A DNA stretch of 64,000 nt from Tunturibacter psychrotolerans (GTDB lineage: Bacteria > Acidobacteriota > Terriglobia > Terriglobales > Acidobacteriaceae): positions 5,208,001 through 5,272,000 of the forward strand of contig NZ_CP132942.1 of assembly GCF_040359615.1 (NCBI RefSeq). The letters run 5' to 3'. The position numbers and the translations under genes are program-made. The notes beneath the pieces were generated by a model. The model was not told the origin of the DNA. It made no database searches and worked only from the letters and a program-made list of their open reading frames with translations. This document shows, piece after piece, positions 54,449 through 63,544 of this stretch (its first letter is position 1; each line of letters starts with the position of its first letter).

Positions 54449-55599
54449 GATCTTGGTCCTTCCCCGCGGATCTGCTTGCCCGAAACGTGAACGGTAACGA
54501 TGGCGGAGAAGCCGGGGCGGAGCCTGTCTTTGAGCGCGTGGTCGGGGTCGAGGAGGATCTTGACTGGGATTCTCTGGACCACCTTTGTATAGTTGCCGCT
54601 GGCGTTGTCGGGCGGCAGAAGGGCGAATTGCGATCCACTGGCTGGAGCGATTTCTTCCACCTTGCCGTGCAGAGTCACGCCGGGAAAGGTATCGATTGTA
54701 ATATCGGCCGCGTCGCCTTTACGGATGTTGGTTAGTTGAGTCTCTTTGTAGTTGGCCTGAACCCAGACATCTCCCTTGACGAGATCGATGATCTGCACAC
54801 CCGGGGCTACAAGCTGTCCTTCGAGGACGTGACGTTCTCCCACTGAACCAGCCGTGGGCGCAGAGATTTGCGTATAGCCTAGGTTAACTTTGGCGACGAC
54901 AATAGCTGCCTGTTTCGCCTCGATCTGCGCCTTGAATTCCGCGTCGTGGGTATCGAGCGCCTGCCGCTGACGCCGTTCGGCCTCAAGCAGACTGCGGCTG
55001 CTTGCGAGCGAGGCCGTAGCGCGGTCAACGTCTGCCTGGCGACTAGTGAGCATTCCAGAAAGTTGGTCTGCGTTCCCGACGGCTGATTCGAGCTGCTGGT
55101 GGGTAGCGGCCTTTGAAGCGAGAAGTGCCTCCTGCCGAGTTCGTTCCTGAGTAGCACGCAGCACCTCTGCCTGGGCGGAGGAGACGGCTGCCTTGGCCGC
55201 GTCGACGGCAGAGCTCGCCTGATTTACGAGAGCCTGGGAGTTTTGGATTTTGGCGTCTTCAATAAGTTTGGCAGCCTGATTATCGGCAAGCTGCGCCTTT
55301 GCTCCTTCGAGTGCGGCTTGAGCTTCGCCCAGGGTTGCGCGGTAGTCTTCGTCGTCCAACTGGACGAGTACCTGGCCCGGTTTGACCGGCTCGTAATCGT
55401 TGACGTCGACTCGGCGCACGGTGCCTGATATTCGTGTGCTGAGAGGTGTCATGTCCGCGCGGAGATATGCGTCGTCTGTTCGTTGCTCGGTATGTCCGCC
55501 CTGCCATAAGGTCCAGTTGTCCTTGATGACGAAAAAGATCAAGGCGGCAACGGCCAGTGTGATGATTGGAACAATGAGTCGCTTTATCATGTCGTTCAT
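54445..55599 (-). CDS. EmrA/HlyD-family membrane-fusion protein
   Basis: The protein of about 384 residues has one N-terminal membrane helix (LIVPIITLAVAALIFFVI), then a lipoyl-like half (ISGTVRRVDVNDYEPVKPGQVLVQLDDEDY), a long coiled coil (about 80-230) and the second lipoyl half (APTAGSVGERHVLEGQLVAPG), followed by the beta-barrel domain with VWVQANYKETQLTNIRKG, the EmrA signature. It is the periplasmic adaptor of a DHA2-type efflux pump. ATG 55599 or 55590 fits better than TTG 55608. It is first in an operon with the permease stub and TolC. Confidence 0.92.
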   Translation of the reverse strand: MNDMIKRLIVPIITLAVAALIFFVIKDNWTLWQGGHTEQRTDDAYLRADMTPLSTRISGTVRRVDVNDYEPVKPGQVLVQLDDEDYRATLGEAQAALEGAKAQLADNQAAKLIEDAKIQNSQALVNQASSAVDAAKAAVSSAQAEVLRATQERTRQEALLASKAATHQQLESAVGNADQLSGMLTSRQADVDRATASLASSRSLLEAERRQRQALDTHDAEFKAQIEAKQAAIVVAKVNLGYTQISAPTAGSVGERHVLEGQLVAPGVQIIDLVKGDVWVQANYKETQLTNIRKGDAADITIDTFPGVTLHGKVEEIAPASGSQFALLPPDNASGNYTKVVQRIPVKILLDPDHALKDRLRPGFSAIVTVHVSGKQIRGEGPRS

Positions 55600-55634
55600 G
55601 ACTCCCAATGATGCCTGAGTTTCTGTGAGGGGCG

Positions 55635-56069
55635 CTAGTGTACGCCGAGTACGCTGCAGGGCGCTTCCTGGGCCAGTTCGTACACCGTGCTCCAGAGACG
55701 TGCAATATAAAGGTCCCGTCGATGGAGGCCCACGACCAGGAGATCGGATTTCTGTTCGCGCAGAAAATGGACGAGTGATTCAACCTGATGACCTTCGAGC
55801 AGGTGACTTGTCACTGCAAGATTGTGGCCTTCGGCCAACGTAGTGGCGTGCTCTTGAAGAGTCTGATAGAAGACGCGGCGATCCTCGTGAAGAATATTTG
55901 GGAGCGAGGAATCGGCTGCCGCCGCATACGCACCATAGACCGGTAGATCGGCCATGACGGTGACGATGTGAAGCTGGGCACTGAGGCTCTTAGCCAGTTC
56001 CATGCCCGACGCGAGTGCTCGCTTTGCCTCTGGCGACTCGTTATAGGCGACGACGATCTTCTGAAGCAT
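55635..56069 (-). CDS. Universal stress protein (UspA family)
   Basis: This 144-residue protein has the UspA fold: KIVVAYNESPEAKRALASGMELAKSL at the N terminus and LLVVGLHRRDLYIARLWSTVYEL before SVLGVH at the C terminus. The ATP-binding loop of the other USPs (G-x2-G-x9-G-S/T) is not preserved: the glycines are replaced, so it is probably a non-ATP-binding, UspA-type member. It lies 26 bp upstream of the EmrA-like gene and 33 bp downstream of the degenerate receiver gene on the same strand, so the three could be transcribed together with the efflux genes. Confidence 0.9.
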   Translation of the reverse strand: MLQKIVVAYNESPEAKRALASGMELAKSLSAQLHIVTVMADLPVYGAYAAAADSSLPNILHEDRRVFYQTLQEHATTLAEGHNLAVTSHLLEGHQVESLVHFLREQKSDLLVVGLHRRDLYIARLWSTVYELAQEAPCSVLGVH

Positions 56070-56102
56070 GAAAAGGGCCCTCTCCCCTGCCGTTTAGTTG
56101 CT

Positions 56103-56525
56103 TTATTCGTCCAAAAAGTCGCGGAATTCGTCTTGTGACTCGTCTTCAAGGCTGCGCGCTGCCCTAAGTACGGCTCCCTGAAGCTCCTCGTCGGTAAACG
56201 GCTCAACAATGACGTCGTATCCGCCCGACTCGAGCACAGAAGACCACAGCTGAAAGCTGGCTGTGTGAGTATAGACCAGAAGTGCCGGGCGCGGATTGAG
56301 CAGACAGATTTCATTCCAGAGCCCCCACCAGCCAACCTTCTGCAGTGCTGCGGGCAAGACAACGACATGGACCAACTCCTGGTTGCGTACAAGTTGCGAT
56401 AAATCTGAAGTCCGACAGACAAAGAGGAAGGCCGCGTGAAGGTCGGCCACCTGTCGCTGAAACTCCGCCTGAACGTGAGGCGGTCCGGCAACGAGCACCC
56501 GGAGTTTGCTGTGTTTCTGTGTCAC
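56103..56525 (-). CDS. Degenerate receiver-domain protein
   Basis: This 140-residue protein has the alternating pattern of CheY-like receivers (LRVLVAGPPHVQAEFQRQV, then VHVVVLPAAL, LLVYTHTASF, YDVIVEPFTDEELQGAVLRAARS). The phospho-acceptor aspartate position is occupied by a hydrophobic stretch (VVVLPAAL), and the first acidic pair is missing. It therefore should not be phosphorylated. The conserved threonine and a proline after the last strand (EPFTDEEL) are retained. It may be a pseudo-receiver that binds a protein. It lies upstream of the USP gene on the same strand, in an apparent stress/efflux operon. Confidence 0.75.
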   Translation of the reverse strand: MTQKHSKLRVLVAGPPHVQAEFQRQVADLHAAFLFVCRTSDLSQLVRNQELVHVVVLPAALQKVGWWGLWNEICLLNPRPALLVYTHTASFQLWSSVLESGGYDVIVEPFTDEELQGAVLRAARSLEDESQDEFRDFLDE

Positions 56526-56699
56526 GCATGGACCTCGTGCCTGGCACCTAGAGCATGACAGAAAGAACGCAGAATAGAAGCGTGAGGAACGGTGATCTCA
56601 CTGTGATGTCGCTTGCCAAGGCGCTCTGGGCGTCTAGAATGTTTGTGTGATCCTCCGCTTGGCGACGGGAGGGAGAACGCTGGGAGGGACAGGTGCTGC
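56526..56699. promoter_or_regulatory. Divergent promoter region
   Basis: About 170 bp between the receiver-like gene (minus) and the TPR gene (plus). Only a purine-rich block (GGGAGGG near 56682-56688) serving the plus-strand gene is recognisable. No clear promoter hexamers. Confidence 0.4.
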
Positions 56700-58523
56700 T
56701 TGAAGTCTGAGAAGATTCGCACAGTCAACGTTGGGCCCCTCTCCGAGGAGGCGATTCGTGAGGAGTTGAAGCGGCTTCTTGAGAGCACGATCTTCGCCCA
56801 ATCGGATCGACTTGGACGCTTTCTGCGTTTCACTGTCGAGCAGGTCCTACAGGGAAATCAGGATGCGTTGAAAGAGTATGCGATTGGGACTGAAGTCTAC
56901 GATCGCAAACCGCCCTATCATCCGAGTCGAGACTCCATTGTCCGCTCTGAGGCACGCCGTTTGCGAGCCAAGCTCAAGGAATACTACGAGGGCGAAGGCA
57001 AGCACGCCCCGGTCTTTATCTACTTTCGCCTCGGCAGCTATGTCCCAGTCTTTCGCTCGCGAGAAATGCTTGAGCGCGAGGAAAAGACATCTGAAGACAG
57101 CAACGAGGGAAGCGAGGCCAGCCCCGCAGGTACGGCGATCGCGGTGATTCCATTTGCAGCACCCTCCGTCAGCGAGTTTGCTTCCGCGGTCGCGCAGGGG
57201 ATTACGGACGAGCTGGTCCATCGAATGATGCGGGCCGAAGGATGCCGCGTCATTGCAGCGAGTTCCATGATGCACCTCGGTGCGCAGACCGCTGACATCC
57301 CGGTTCTGGTCGAGAAATTAGGTGTCCAGATCATCTTTGAAGGAACAGTCCGTCTCGAGAGCAACCGAATCCGAGTGACTGCGCGGATGGTCGGTGCGGA
57401 TGGCTTCCAGATGTGGTCGCAACAGTTCGAGGCAGAAGCCGAGCCGGAAGGACTGTTTCGTGTGCAGGAACAGATTGCTTCGGCCATGGTAAGTCGGGTC
57501 GCTCCGCGTTGCCCAATCACGCGACTCGTTCCGTCTGCGACCAATCCTGTGAATCTGAAGAGATACCCCGCCATCCTGGCGGCTGAGGCGCTGCTCGAGG
57601 AAGGTAGCGTGGCGAACGTCGAGGGCGCGCTGAAACGATTCGAGACAATAGCAATCGCAGACCCGGAGTATGCCCGTCCCTACTGTGGAATAGCCCAATG
57701 CTATTACTGGATGGCGCAACGGGGGGCACCCGATTCCGCGAACTTTGTAGCGAGGGCGAAAAAGGCTGCCGAGCGTGCTATGACCCTAGAGCCGTCGATG
57801 ATCGAAGCGCACACCGCGTATGCCTGCGCGCTGGCGATGGATTGGCAGTGGACAGAGGCGGAGGGTGAGTTCGAACGAGCGCTCGCGCTGGGGTCGCACC
57901 AGGGAACCTATCGTCAATATTCGGCATTCTTGACCGTACTAGGGAGGTACGACGAGGCGTGGTCCTATCTTCAGATTGCGCAGCAACTGGATCCTTTCTC
58001 GTATCGCCAGAAAGTCTCCTACGCGAGATTTTTGTACGTGAGCCGTCTCTATGAAGACGCAGTCGAACACTTTGCCAGACCGTCATCGTATGGACCATTG
58101 CCGCTCGAGGTCTCCGCCTTGCAAGCACTCATCGAGGTACAACTAGGGCGCCATACAGAAGCCATAAAGTTGGCGCAGACATTACAGCGAAACGTGGGGG
58201 GACAGCCTTTTTTCCGGAGCCTAATCGCTGAGGTTGTCGCTCGATGCGGTGAGATTGAGGTCGCGGTCAAAATGATTGACGATCGTCGCCTCTTCGCACC
58301 CGAGACGCAGTTGAGCAACTTTCGGAGAGCTTCGCTGGCAGTTGCAATTGGCGATCAAGGGCGGGCAGAAAGATATCTTCGTCAGTCGTTCGAAGAGAGA
58401 GAGGCTGAGCTTCCCTGGGCGGCGGTGGAACCGGGTTTCGACGAAATGCGCGAGAATAAAGAGTTCCGTTCCATTGTTGAGGCGGTTGTTGTGAAGTCGA
58501 CGCCTAAAGCGGTTCGCGTGTAG
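56700..58523 (+). CDS. TolB-like/TPR regulatory-type protein
   Basis: The start TTG 56700 has a GGGAGGG about 11 bp upstream; a TTG at 56613 would add 29 residues without recognisable sequence. The N-terminal 100 residues (LSEEAIREELKRLLESTIFAQSDRLGRFLRFTVEQVLQG, YHPSRDSIVRSEARRLRAKLKEYY) are the helical domain of a frequent Acidobacteria family. Next comes a TolB-N/FlgO-like domain (about 145-280, IAVIPFAAPSVSEFASAVAQGITDEL), then several TPR-like repeats (about 300-600). No catalytic residues are seen. These proteins probably act in signal transduction or regulation. Its last 142 bp overlap the 3' end of the convergent O-methyltransferase gene. Confidence 0.85.
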   Translation: MKSEKIRTVNVGPLSEEAIREELKRLLESTIFAQSDRLGRFLRFTVEQVLQGNQDALKEYAIGTEVYDRKPPYHPSRDSIVRSEARRLRAKLKEYYEGEGKHAPVFIYFRLGSYVPVFRSREMLEREEKTSEDSNEGSEASPAGTAIAVIPFAAPSVSEFASAVAQGITDELVHRMMRAEGCRVIAASSMMHLGAQTADIPVLVEKLGVQIIFEGTVRLESNRIRVTARMVGADGFQMWSQQFEAEAEPEGLFRVQEQIASAMVSRVAPRCPITRLVPSATNPVNLKRYPAILAAEALLEEGSVANVEGALKRFETIAIADPEYARPYCGIAQCYYWMAQRGAPDSANFVARAKKAAERAMTLEPSMIEAHTAYACALAMDWQWTEAEGEFERALALGSHQGTYRQYSAFLTVLGRYDEAWSYLQIAQQLDPFSYRQKVSYARFLYVSRLYEDAVEHFARPSSYGPLPLEVSALQALIEVQLGRHTEAIKLAQTLQRNVGGQPFFRSLIAEVVARCGEIEVAVKMIDDRRLFAPETQLSNFRRASLAVAIGDQGRAERYLRQSFEEREAELPWAAVEPGFDEMRENKEFRSIVEAVVVKSTPKAVRV

Positions 58524-59701
58524 ACCTGCTCCAGTATGGTTGAACGCGATCCCAATGCGCTGCCTGCACCAGACACTTTTTGGCTGTGCCAGCCAGAGGC
58601 TCGTGCCTCCGACAACTCGAATGAGTGTCCTCCCTGATCAAAAAGGTCTGAGATCGAGTCATTGGTACGTTCCTTACCTATGTAGAGAAAATAGTCTCTG
58701 GTCATGCTATCAATTTGCCTGAGATATTCGACCATCGCTTCAGACGATATGTCCGACATTGAATGAGAGCTGAACGTCAGATCGACGCTGCCGGTAGGCA
58801 TAGCATCCAACTCGAATAAAGGTAGTAGTGCCACATCGGACTGAGAGATCGCGTCGGCTGTCAACTGACCCTCGCCATACAGCAAAAACTTCAGCTTCGG
58901 AAACGCTTTTATGAGGTAGTACGAGGTCAGTGCAACACTCTCTGGCACATCGAAATCCAAGTAGGTAACCTCAGGCCGATTGCGAAGCAGATAGTAAGCC
59001 ATTCCCCCAAATCCGCCTCCGATCTCCGCAACAGTGGCAATTTTCGAGTCGAGTAGGCTGTCTATCCGATGAGCACAATAGTGTGCGTACTCGGCACCTA
59101 CGTTTATATGTGTTTCCTCAATTAGCACACCAAACGGATTGCCGATGCCAGGGCCGGCAAGATCGCGCAATACAAAGCGGTTTTGAGTCTGTGCTTTCCA
59201 GTAATCAAATCTATATAAAACATGACTTAGATAAAAACGCCGGTGAAAATCTTTGATTGTCCCTCCAAAATAGGCTTTCGACATACCGAACGGCACGCCC
59301 AGCAAACCTGATGAGCAAGGGTCACGGAAGAAGTTTCGGTACATCCTTCGGAGCGTACTAATATCTCTGGTGAGCAGCGCCCGGGCTACAGGTCCCAAGC
59401 TTCCCTGCCGTACCTGCTGCCACCACTCCGAAGCTTTGTATATCTTGGGCGCAAACTGCTGCTGTTCCACGGCCCTTATGTACGCCGCGCATATTCTTTC
59501 CAGTAACTCATCGTCACCCCCCGAATTATCGAGGCGCGATCTGAATCCATCGGTCACATTTTGTAGATCGTAACGAGGATCGCCCCTGAAGCGACGTGCG
59601 CCGTGATCTGCAAATCTCCACATGCTCCAGCGTGCCGCGAAAAGGCTTTTTGCAGTACTCACCGTCCGAAAAGGATGGCGCAGATGTTTGAGCTTTACCA
59701 T
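58382..59701 (-). CDS. Putative sugar O-methyltransferase
   Basis: The 439-residue protein has an AdoMet-binding motif in IATVAEIGGGFGGMAYYLL and PEVTYLDFDVPESV, as in the putative sugar O-methyltransferases of O-antigen and exopolysaccharide clusters. The preceding half (VKLKHLRHPFRTVSTAKSLFAARWSMW) is family-specific and has no name. The last 47 residues are Ser-rich (SSKPGSTAAQGSSASLSSND) and read antisense to the coding region of the TPR gene for 142 bp, which suggests that the original stop codon was lost and the frame ran on. It probably methylates a surface polysaccharide. Confidence 0.83.
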   Translation of the reverse strand: MVKLKHLRHPFRTVSTAKSLFAARWSMWRFADHGARRFRGDPRYDLQNVTDGFRSRLDNSGGDDELLERICAAYIRAVEQQQFAPKIYKASEWWQQVRQGSLGPVARALLTRDISTLRRMYRNFFRDPCSSGLLGVPFGMSKAYFGGTIKDFHRRFYLSHVLYRFDYWKAQTQNRFVLRDLAGPGIGNPFGVLIEETHINVGAEYAHYCAHRIDSLLDSKIATVAEIGGGFGGMAYYLLRNRPEVTYLDFDVPESVALTSYYLIKAFPKLKFLLYGEGQLTADAISQSDVALLPLFELDAMPTGSVDLTFSSHSMSDISSEAMVEYLRQIDSMTRDYFLYIGKERTNDSISDLFDQGGHSFELSEARASGWHSQKVSGAGSALGSRSTILEQVYTRTALGVDFTTTASTMERNSLFSRISSKPGSTAAQGSSASLSSND

Positions 59702-59740
59702 AGAACCCTTTTCAAGAAGCGCTCATGAAAATCCTTAAGT

Positions 59741-60043
59741 CTACGGATTAAAGAAACGCAGCAAGGCCTTTTCATCTTCGTCACTCAGTCCTGCGCGTAC
59801 TCGCATATGTTTTACTACAGTTCCGGAGATGCGAGGAGAAAAGCCCTGGGGAGCATTGTGACAGCGTGAGCAGTTCTCTTCGAAGACCTGCTGTCCGTCT
59901 CTTTGTGTTGCGTTATGGACTGCGTTGCGCTTGACTTGCTGCTGTGAGTTCATGAGCAAGACGCTGCCTTCTTTCGCCTGCGAAAATGCATGCGCTGTAG
60001 AAAGCAAGAGAGCACAGAGGGAGATAGGTGCAAAAATTTTCAT
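59741..60043 (-). CDS. Small monohaem cytochrome c
   Basis: With the ATG at 60043 (AAGG upstream) the protein has 100 residues: a signal peptide (FAPISLCALLLSTAHAFS) and a cytochrome c domain. The haem site C58-S-R-C61-H62 and the probable axial methionine M80 (KHMRVR) are both present. Its start codon overlaps the stop of the upstream porin-like gene (ATGA), so both are made together. A longer frame to 60100 would overlap that gene by 61 bp and lack a signal peptide. It probably passes electrons in the periplasm to an unknown acceptor. Confidence 0.9.
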   Translation of the reverse strand: MKIFAPISLCALLLSTAHAFSQAKEGSVLLMNSQQQVKRNAVHNATQRDGQQVFEENCSRCHNAPQGFSPRISGTVVKHMRVRAGLSDEDEKALLRFFNP

Positions 60044-61104
60044 TTTGATTTGCCTTTCCACGCCGGAAAGAGAAAGCGATAAACAATCCCGGTCTCCCAA
60101 ATATTGAAGTTTCCAGTCGAAGAGAATTGGCGAGCGTAGTTTGCGTTGATCCTCACCTCGTGCGGTAGATGGTAGTTGAGTCCAAAGTCAGTTCTCTGCG
60201 TGTCTGCGGCTGGCAGAAAATCTGATGGGTCAGGACTGTTTCGAAAGGTCTGCTGCAGCCGGAATACCGGCTCGAGCCGCCCGATCAAGCTGTCGACACC
60301 GTGAAACTGAGATAGTCGATAGTCGGTCTCAATCCAATAGCCTTGGGAGTGAGCTCCATGCGCATATTCGGAGCGGACCTTCAGAGGAATCTTTGCCGGC
60401 TCCCACCAGAGATGAGCTCCAAAGGCGTTGGATGATTGGATCCCCTCGAGCGACCGACCATAGGATGCACCAACCTCCACTCTTGCCTGCGGGAAGTAGG
60501 CATATACCTGTCCGCCGGTTGAGCGCGATGACTGAAACTCCTTATTGGCACTACCTGCTGAGAAGTAGGCCGCATAGCTAATTGAAACTTTATCCGTTGA
60601 GTACGCGTTACCCCTCAGCATACCTCCGGTCCCACTGCCGCTTCCCATGGTGCCCACACTAAAGATCAAGGGAGCATCCAGGCTGCTGATCCAAATAGGT
60701 GAAAGTCGTTCGTTGTAGGTTCCAAAGGGAGTGAGGAAGTATCCTCCGACGATAGTTATTTGCGGCGTGGCAATGTAGTCTGCCTGAAGATACGACAATC
60801 CCAGAAATGTCGAATGGTCATACCCCTGACCGTTTCCCTGTGGAGAAAAAGTCTCGAGAATATTCGCGCGCGACTCAACCAGCAAGTGTTGACCGATTGG
60901 AGCCTCGAGCACTGGAACGGCAATGGTCTGATAAGACGTGCTACCAGCATTCGTATTTGTCAAGAAGCCCACGCCTCCTGATAGAAGAGGAACATCCTGA
61001 GCCACCAAGGCTGGCATGTTCCACAGCAATTCCGCAAAGAGCAACACCGCGCAACAAGCTAGTCGTCGGAGTGTGCAATATCTCAAAGTCAACAAAGTAC
61101 CCAT
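60040..61104 (-). CDS. Outer-membrane porin-like beta-barrel protein
   Basis: The 354-residue protein starts with a basic stretch and a hydrophobic core (LACCAVLLFAELLWNMPALVA), a signal peptide. The rest is rich in aromatic and alternating residues (YDHSTFLGLSYLQADYIATPQ, ARVEVGASYGRSLEG) and ends in WETGIVYRFLF-like strands, typical of a beta barrel of 16 or so strands. No family motif for a specific substrate was seen. It is coupled by an ATGA overlap to the cytochrome c. The pairing of a porin-like barrel and a cytochrome c suggests a periplasmic electron-transfer or metal-related role, as an inference. Confidence 0.8.
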   Translation of the reverse strand: MGTLLTLRYCTLRRLACCAVLLFAELLWNMPALVAQDVPLLSGGVGFLTNTNAGSTSYQTIAVPVLEAPIGQHLLVESRANILETFSPQGNGQGYDHSTFLGLSYLQADYIATPQITIVGGYFLTPFGTYNERLSPIWISSLDAPLIFSVGTMGSGSGTGGMLRGNAYSTDKVSISYAAYFSAGSANKEFQSSRSTGGQVYAYFPQARVEVGASYGRSLEGIQSSNAFGAHLWWEPAKIPLKVRSEYAHGAHSQGYWIETDYRLSQFHGVDSLIGRLEPVFRLQQTFRNSPDPSDFLPAADTQRTDFGLNYHLPHEVRINANYARQFSSTGNFNIWETGIVYRFLFPAWKGKSK

Positions 61105-61348
61105 CCTGTTTCAAAACTATCGTGACGCATTCGCACGTGTGTCAGCCGATGGTCTGGACCCTGTCACTTATTTGTCAGCGTGGCTTCGACGGGAAAGTCC
61201 GCTCCACAGTGGGCTTTCTATGTTGTGGAAGACAAGCATGATCTTGGAGGATCCTGCAGCCGCGTGGCGCGGGGATCAAATTAGACGAGGCCATGCTCTC
61301 CCCACACCACTTGCGATCCATCGATTTTTGAAGGCACCTGTTTAACCT
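61105..61348. promoter_or_regulatory. Region upstream of the porin-cytochrome operon
   Basis: This 244-bp stretch lies between the porin gene start (minus, 61104) and the end of the GT87 gene (61349). The promoter of the porin operon should be here. I see no gene and no convincing hexamers. Confidence 0.35.
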
Positions 61349-63466
61349 TCAGTAAATGATTCGCCGTCTACAAAGCGCAGAAAACGAGAGGGCTCTCCCG
61401 CAATCGCTCGCATAAATCAGAGTCTGCGAGTCCGCGGCCCAGGCGGGCTCGATGCTGTTGCATGCTGCATTGGTGAGCCTGCGTGTTTCTCCGCTGCCTA
61501 AATTGCGCAACCAGAGATTCCAGGCTCCACCTTGCAGCTGGCTATATGTGAGCCACCTCCCGTTTGGAGAGATGGAAGGATACCTCGTCTCGCCCATTTC
61601 AAGGGATCGTATCCCTCCGTTTCGGTCCGCGACGAATAAGCCTGGCGGACCGCTCGACACAGCTGAGAATATGAGCTCGCCTCCGGGCAAGAACGACATC
61701 TCGAGCACATTGAGTCCGGGCGGCGTCATTGGCTTGTCGACGTCCGACCTATCCAAAGCGCGTATCCAAATGCGCGCTCGACCATGGTCCTCGCGGAGGA
61801 ACGCGAGCCATCGACCATCGAAAGATGCGACTGGAGATTCAGCTTGACGAATGATAGCTCTTCCCTTCGGCAAAGAGATGATTTTAGATTCGTGTCCAGT
61901 TTGTTCTACCCATCGGTCGCCATTCGCGGCGGCGATCCCGAGCTCATCGTCATCTCCTGTGTTTCCAACTCTAATGGCGTCGAATCGTTCGACTGCGACA
62001 TGGTAGCCGTTGTCCCGCATCGTCACGAACAACGCCGCATTCTCTTCTACAGTGGGATCAGCCGCCATAAACACTTCTTTTGGAACAGGGATTCTCCATT
62101 GGTAGTCGGCATAGAGACCATGTTGGTGGCGGAGATTGGATGCGATGCTGAATATCAAGATTGTTCCGAGCACCATTGACCACGCTAGACGACCACGCTT
62201 TGCGTTTCTGTTTGGCTCTTGCCTGATCAAAGCCGCATAGGCAAAGACGCATAGCAGGATGATTACGTAGAGTCTTGGCACGCCAAGCAGAGCGAACCAC
62301 CCTTCTCCTCGATTATTTGCGCCTCCCGCAAATCCTGCTATTACATAAAGAGAGAGAAGAATTGCAGTCCGGCGGGTTTTTCCATGGCCCTGAAGCGATG
62401 CCCATAGCAATGAAACGGGCAAGATGAGAAGAGTGAAGAGGTAGGATGTGGATGACGTCGAAACCGCAAGACTGACTAGTAAGATCGCTGCCCACTCGAG
62501 ACGGATGCGGCGTGGAGATCTGTCATCCGGTATCGCGAAGAGGAGGGCTGGTGCCATCAATGCCATCTGCAGGGCGGGATGCAGCGCTGCAAACATCCAT
62601 GGAGCATTAATCGCTGGATGCTGGTTTAGCTGCGGCTCATAGATAAAAAGCTTGTGCAGAAGTGACGAGAGAGAGGCCGCCTGCAGGTTGTATGGATCCG
62701 AAGCCTCGCCGCGTAGTGCTGATGGCATCACTTGAAGAAGATAAGTGCGATTTAGCTCCCAACCAAAAACATAGATTGAAATAGCTCCGCTCGTTAGAGC
62801 GCCTGCTACTCCGCCCGCAAAGGCTTTAAGGTCTCGTTTCCTGAGAAAATAGAACAAATAGAGAATTGGAAAAATTTTTAGGCCTGTTGCAAGTCCAACT
62901 ATTATTCCAGCGAAGAAACGCGTCCGACAGACATAGAGCCAGCATGCCAACGTCAATAAGAACAGTAACAAAACATAATATTGCCCGAACAACAAGTTTG
63001 CTCGAAGCGGAAAACTCAATAGAGCTACGAGCGCTAGACGCCGCCAAGGAAATCCGGTCAAACTTCGCAGAATTGATAGGGTTGCTACCAGAAGGCCGAC
63101 GTTCAGGATTAGCCATTGGTGTTTTGCTTTTAATGCGGGCTGCGAGGTGAGTGGATAAATGACAAGAGTTGAGAACGGCGTGAGCGCGCTCATGCCGACG
63201 ATGCGCTGATCTATGTCGCGGTGGTCTTTTTGACGCTGAAACCACACCCAATCGTAGATGCGGGATATATCGTATCTCTCATGCACAAGACTTGCTGTCA
63301 GATAGTAGTTAGGAAAGTCGGTGTTCAGAGTATGCCATGCCTTCGGGAGAGTACGCACTCCCATCTGGGCTGCGAAAAGCACAAGCAAAATCCACTCACA
63401 ATGGAGAACCCATCGGGCAGGCGATTCAAGGGGATGTTCAACTTTGGAGGCTGATGAATATTCCAA
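61349..63466 (-). CDS. GT87-like membrane glycosyltransferase fused to beta-propeller domain
   Basis: The 705-residue protein has an N-terminal GT87-type polytopic part (about 25-435): LNTDFPNYYLTASLVHERYDI in the first loop, several long hydrophobic stretches (LILNVGLLVATLSILRSL, YYVLLLFLLTLACWLYV) and YLFYFLRKRDLKAFAGGVAGA. The last 270 residues are a PD40/WD40-like beta propeller (ISLPKGRAIIRQAESPVASFDGRWLAFLRE, YPSISPNGRWLTYSQ), as in TolB, ending at a stop after the residue set SALCRRRIIY. It may add a mannose or arabinose-type sugar to a lipid-linked precursor, with the propeller in the periplasm. The fusion is unusual and no similar pair is known to me. Confidence 0.85.
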   Translation of the reverse strand: MEYSSASKVEHPLESPARWVLHCEWILLVLFAAQMGVRTLPKAWHTLNTDFPNYYLTASLVHERYDISRIYDWVWFQRQKDHRDIDQRIVGMSALTPFSTLVIYPLTSQPALKAKHQWLILNVGLLVATLSILRSLTGFPWRRLALVALLSFPLRANLLFGQYYVLLLFLLTLACWLYVCRTRFFAGIIVGLATGLKIFPILYLFYFLRKRDLKAFAGGVAGALTSGAISIYVFGWELNRTYLLQVMPSALRGEASDPYNLQAASLSSLLHKLFIYEPQLNQHPAINAPWMFAALHPALQMALMAPALLFAIPDDRSPRRIRLEWAAILLVSLAVSTSSTSYLFTLLILPVSLLWASLQGHGKTRRTAILLSLYVIAGFAGGANNRGEGWFALLGVPRLYVIILLCVFAYAALIRQEPNRNAKRGRLAWSMVLGTILIFSIASNLRHQHGLYADYQWRIPVPKEVFMAADPTVEENAALFVTMRDNGYHVAVERFDAIRVGNTGDDDELGIAAANGDRWVEQTGHESKIISLPKGRAIIRQAESPVASFDGRWLAFLREDHGRARIWIRALDRSDVDKPMTPPGLNVLEMSFLPGGELIFSAVSSGPPGLFVADRNGGIRSLEMGETRYPSISPNGRWLTYSQLQGGAWNLWLRNLGSGETRRLTNAACNSIEPAWAADSQTLIYASDCGRALSFSALCRRRIIY

Positions 63467-63544
63467 ATCGACGTTCTCCGCATCAACAGATCTTAAGATT
63501 CGGCGTTTATGTTCCTTTTAGAGCCAACCGCCTTAGCCTTGCAT

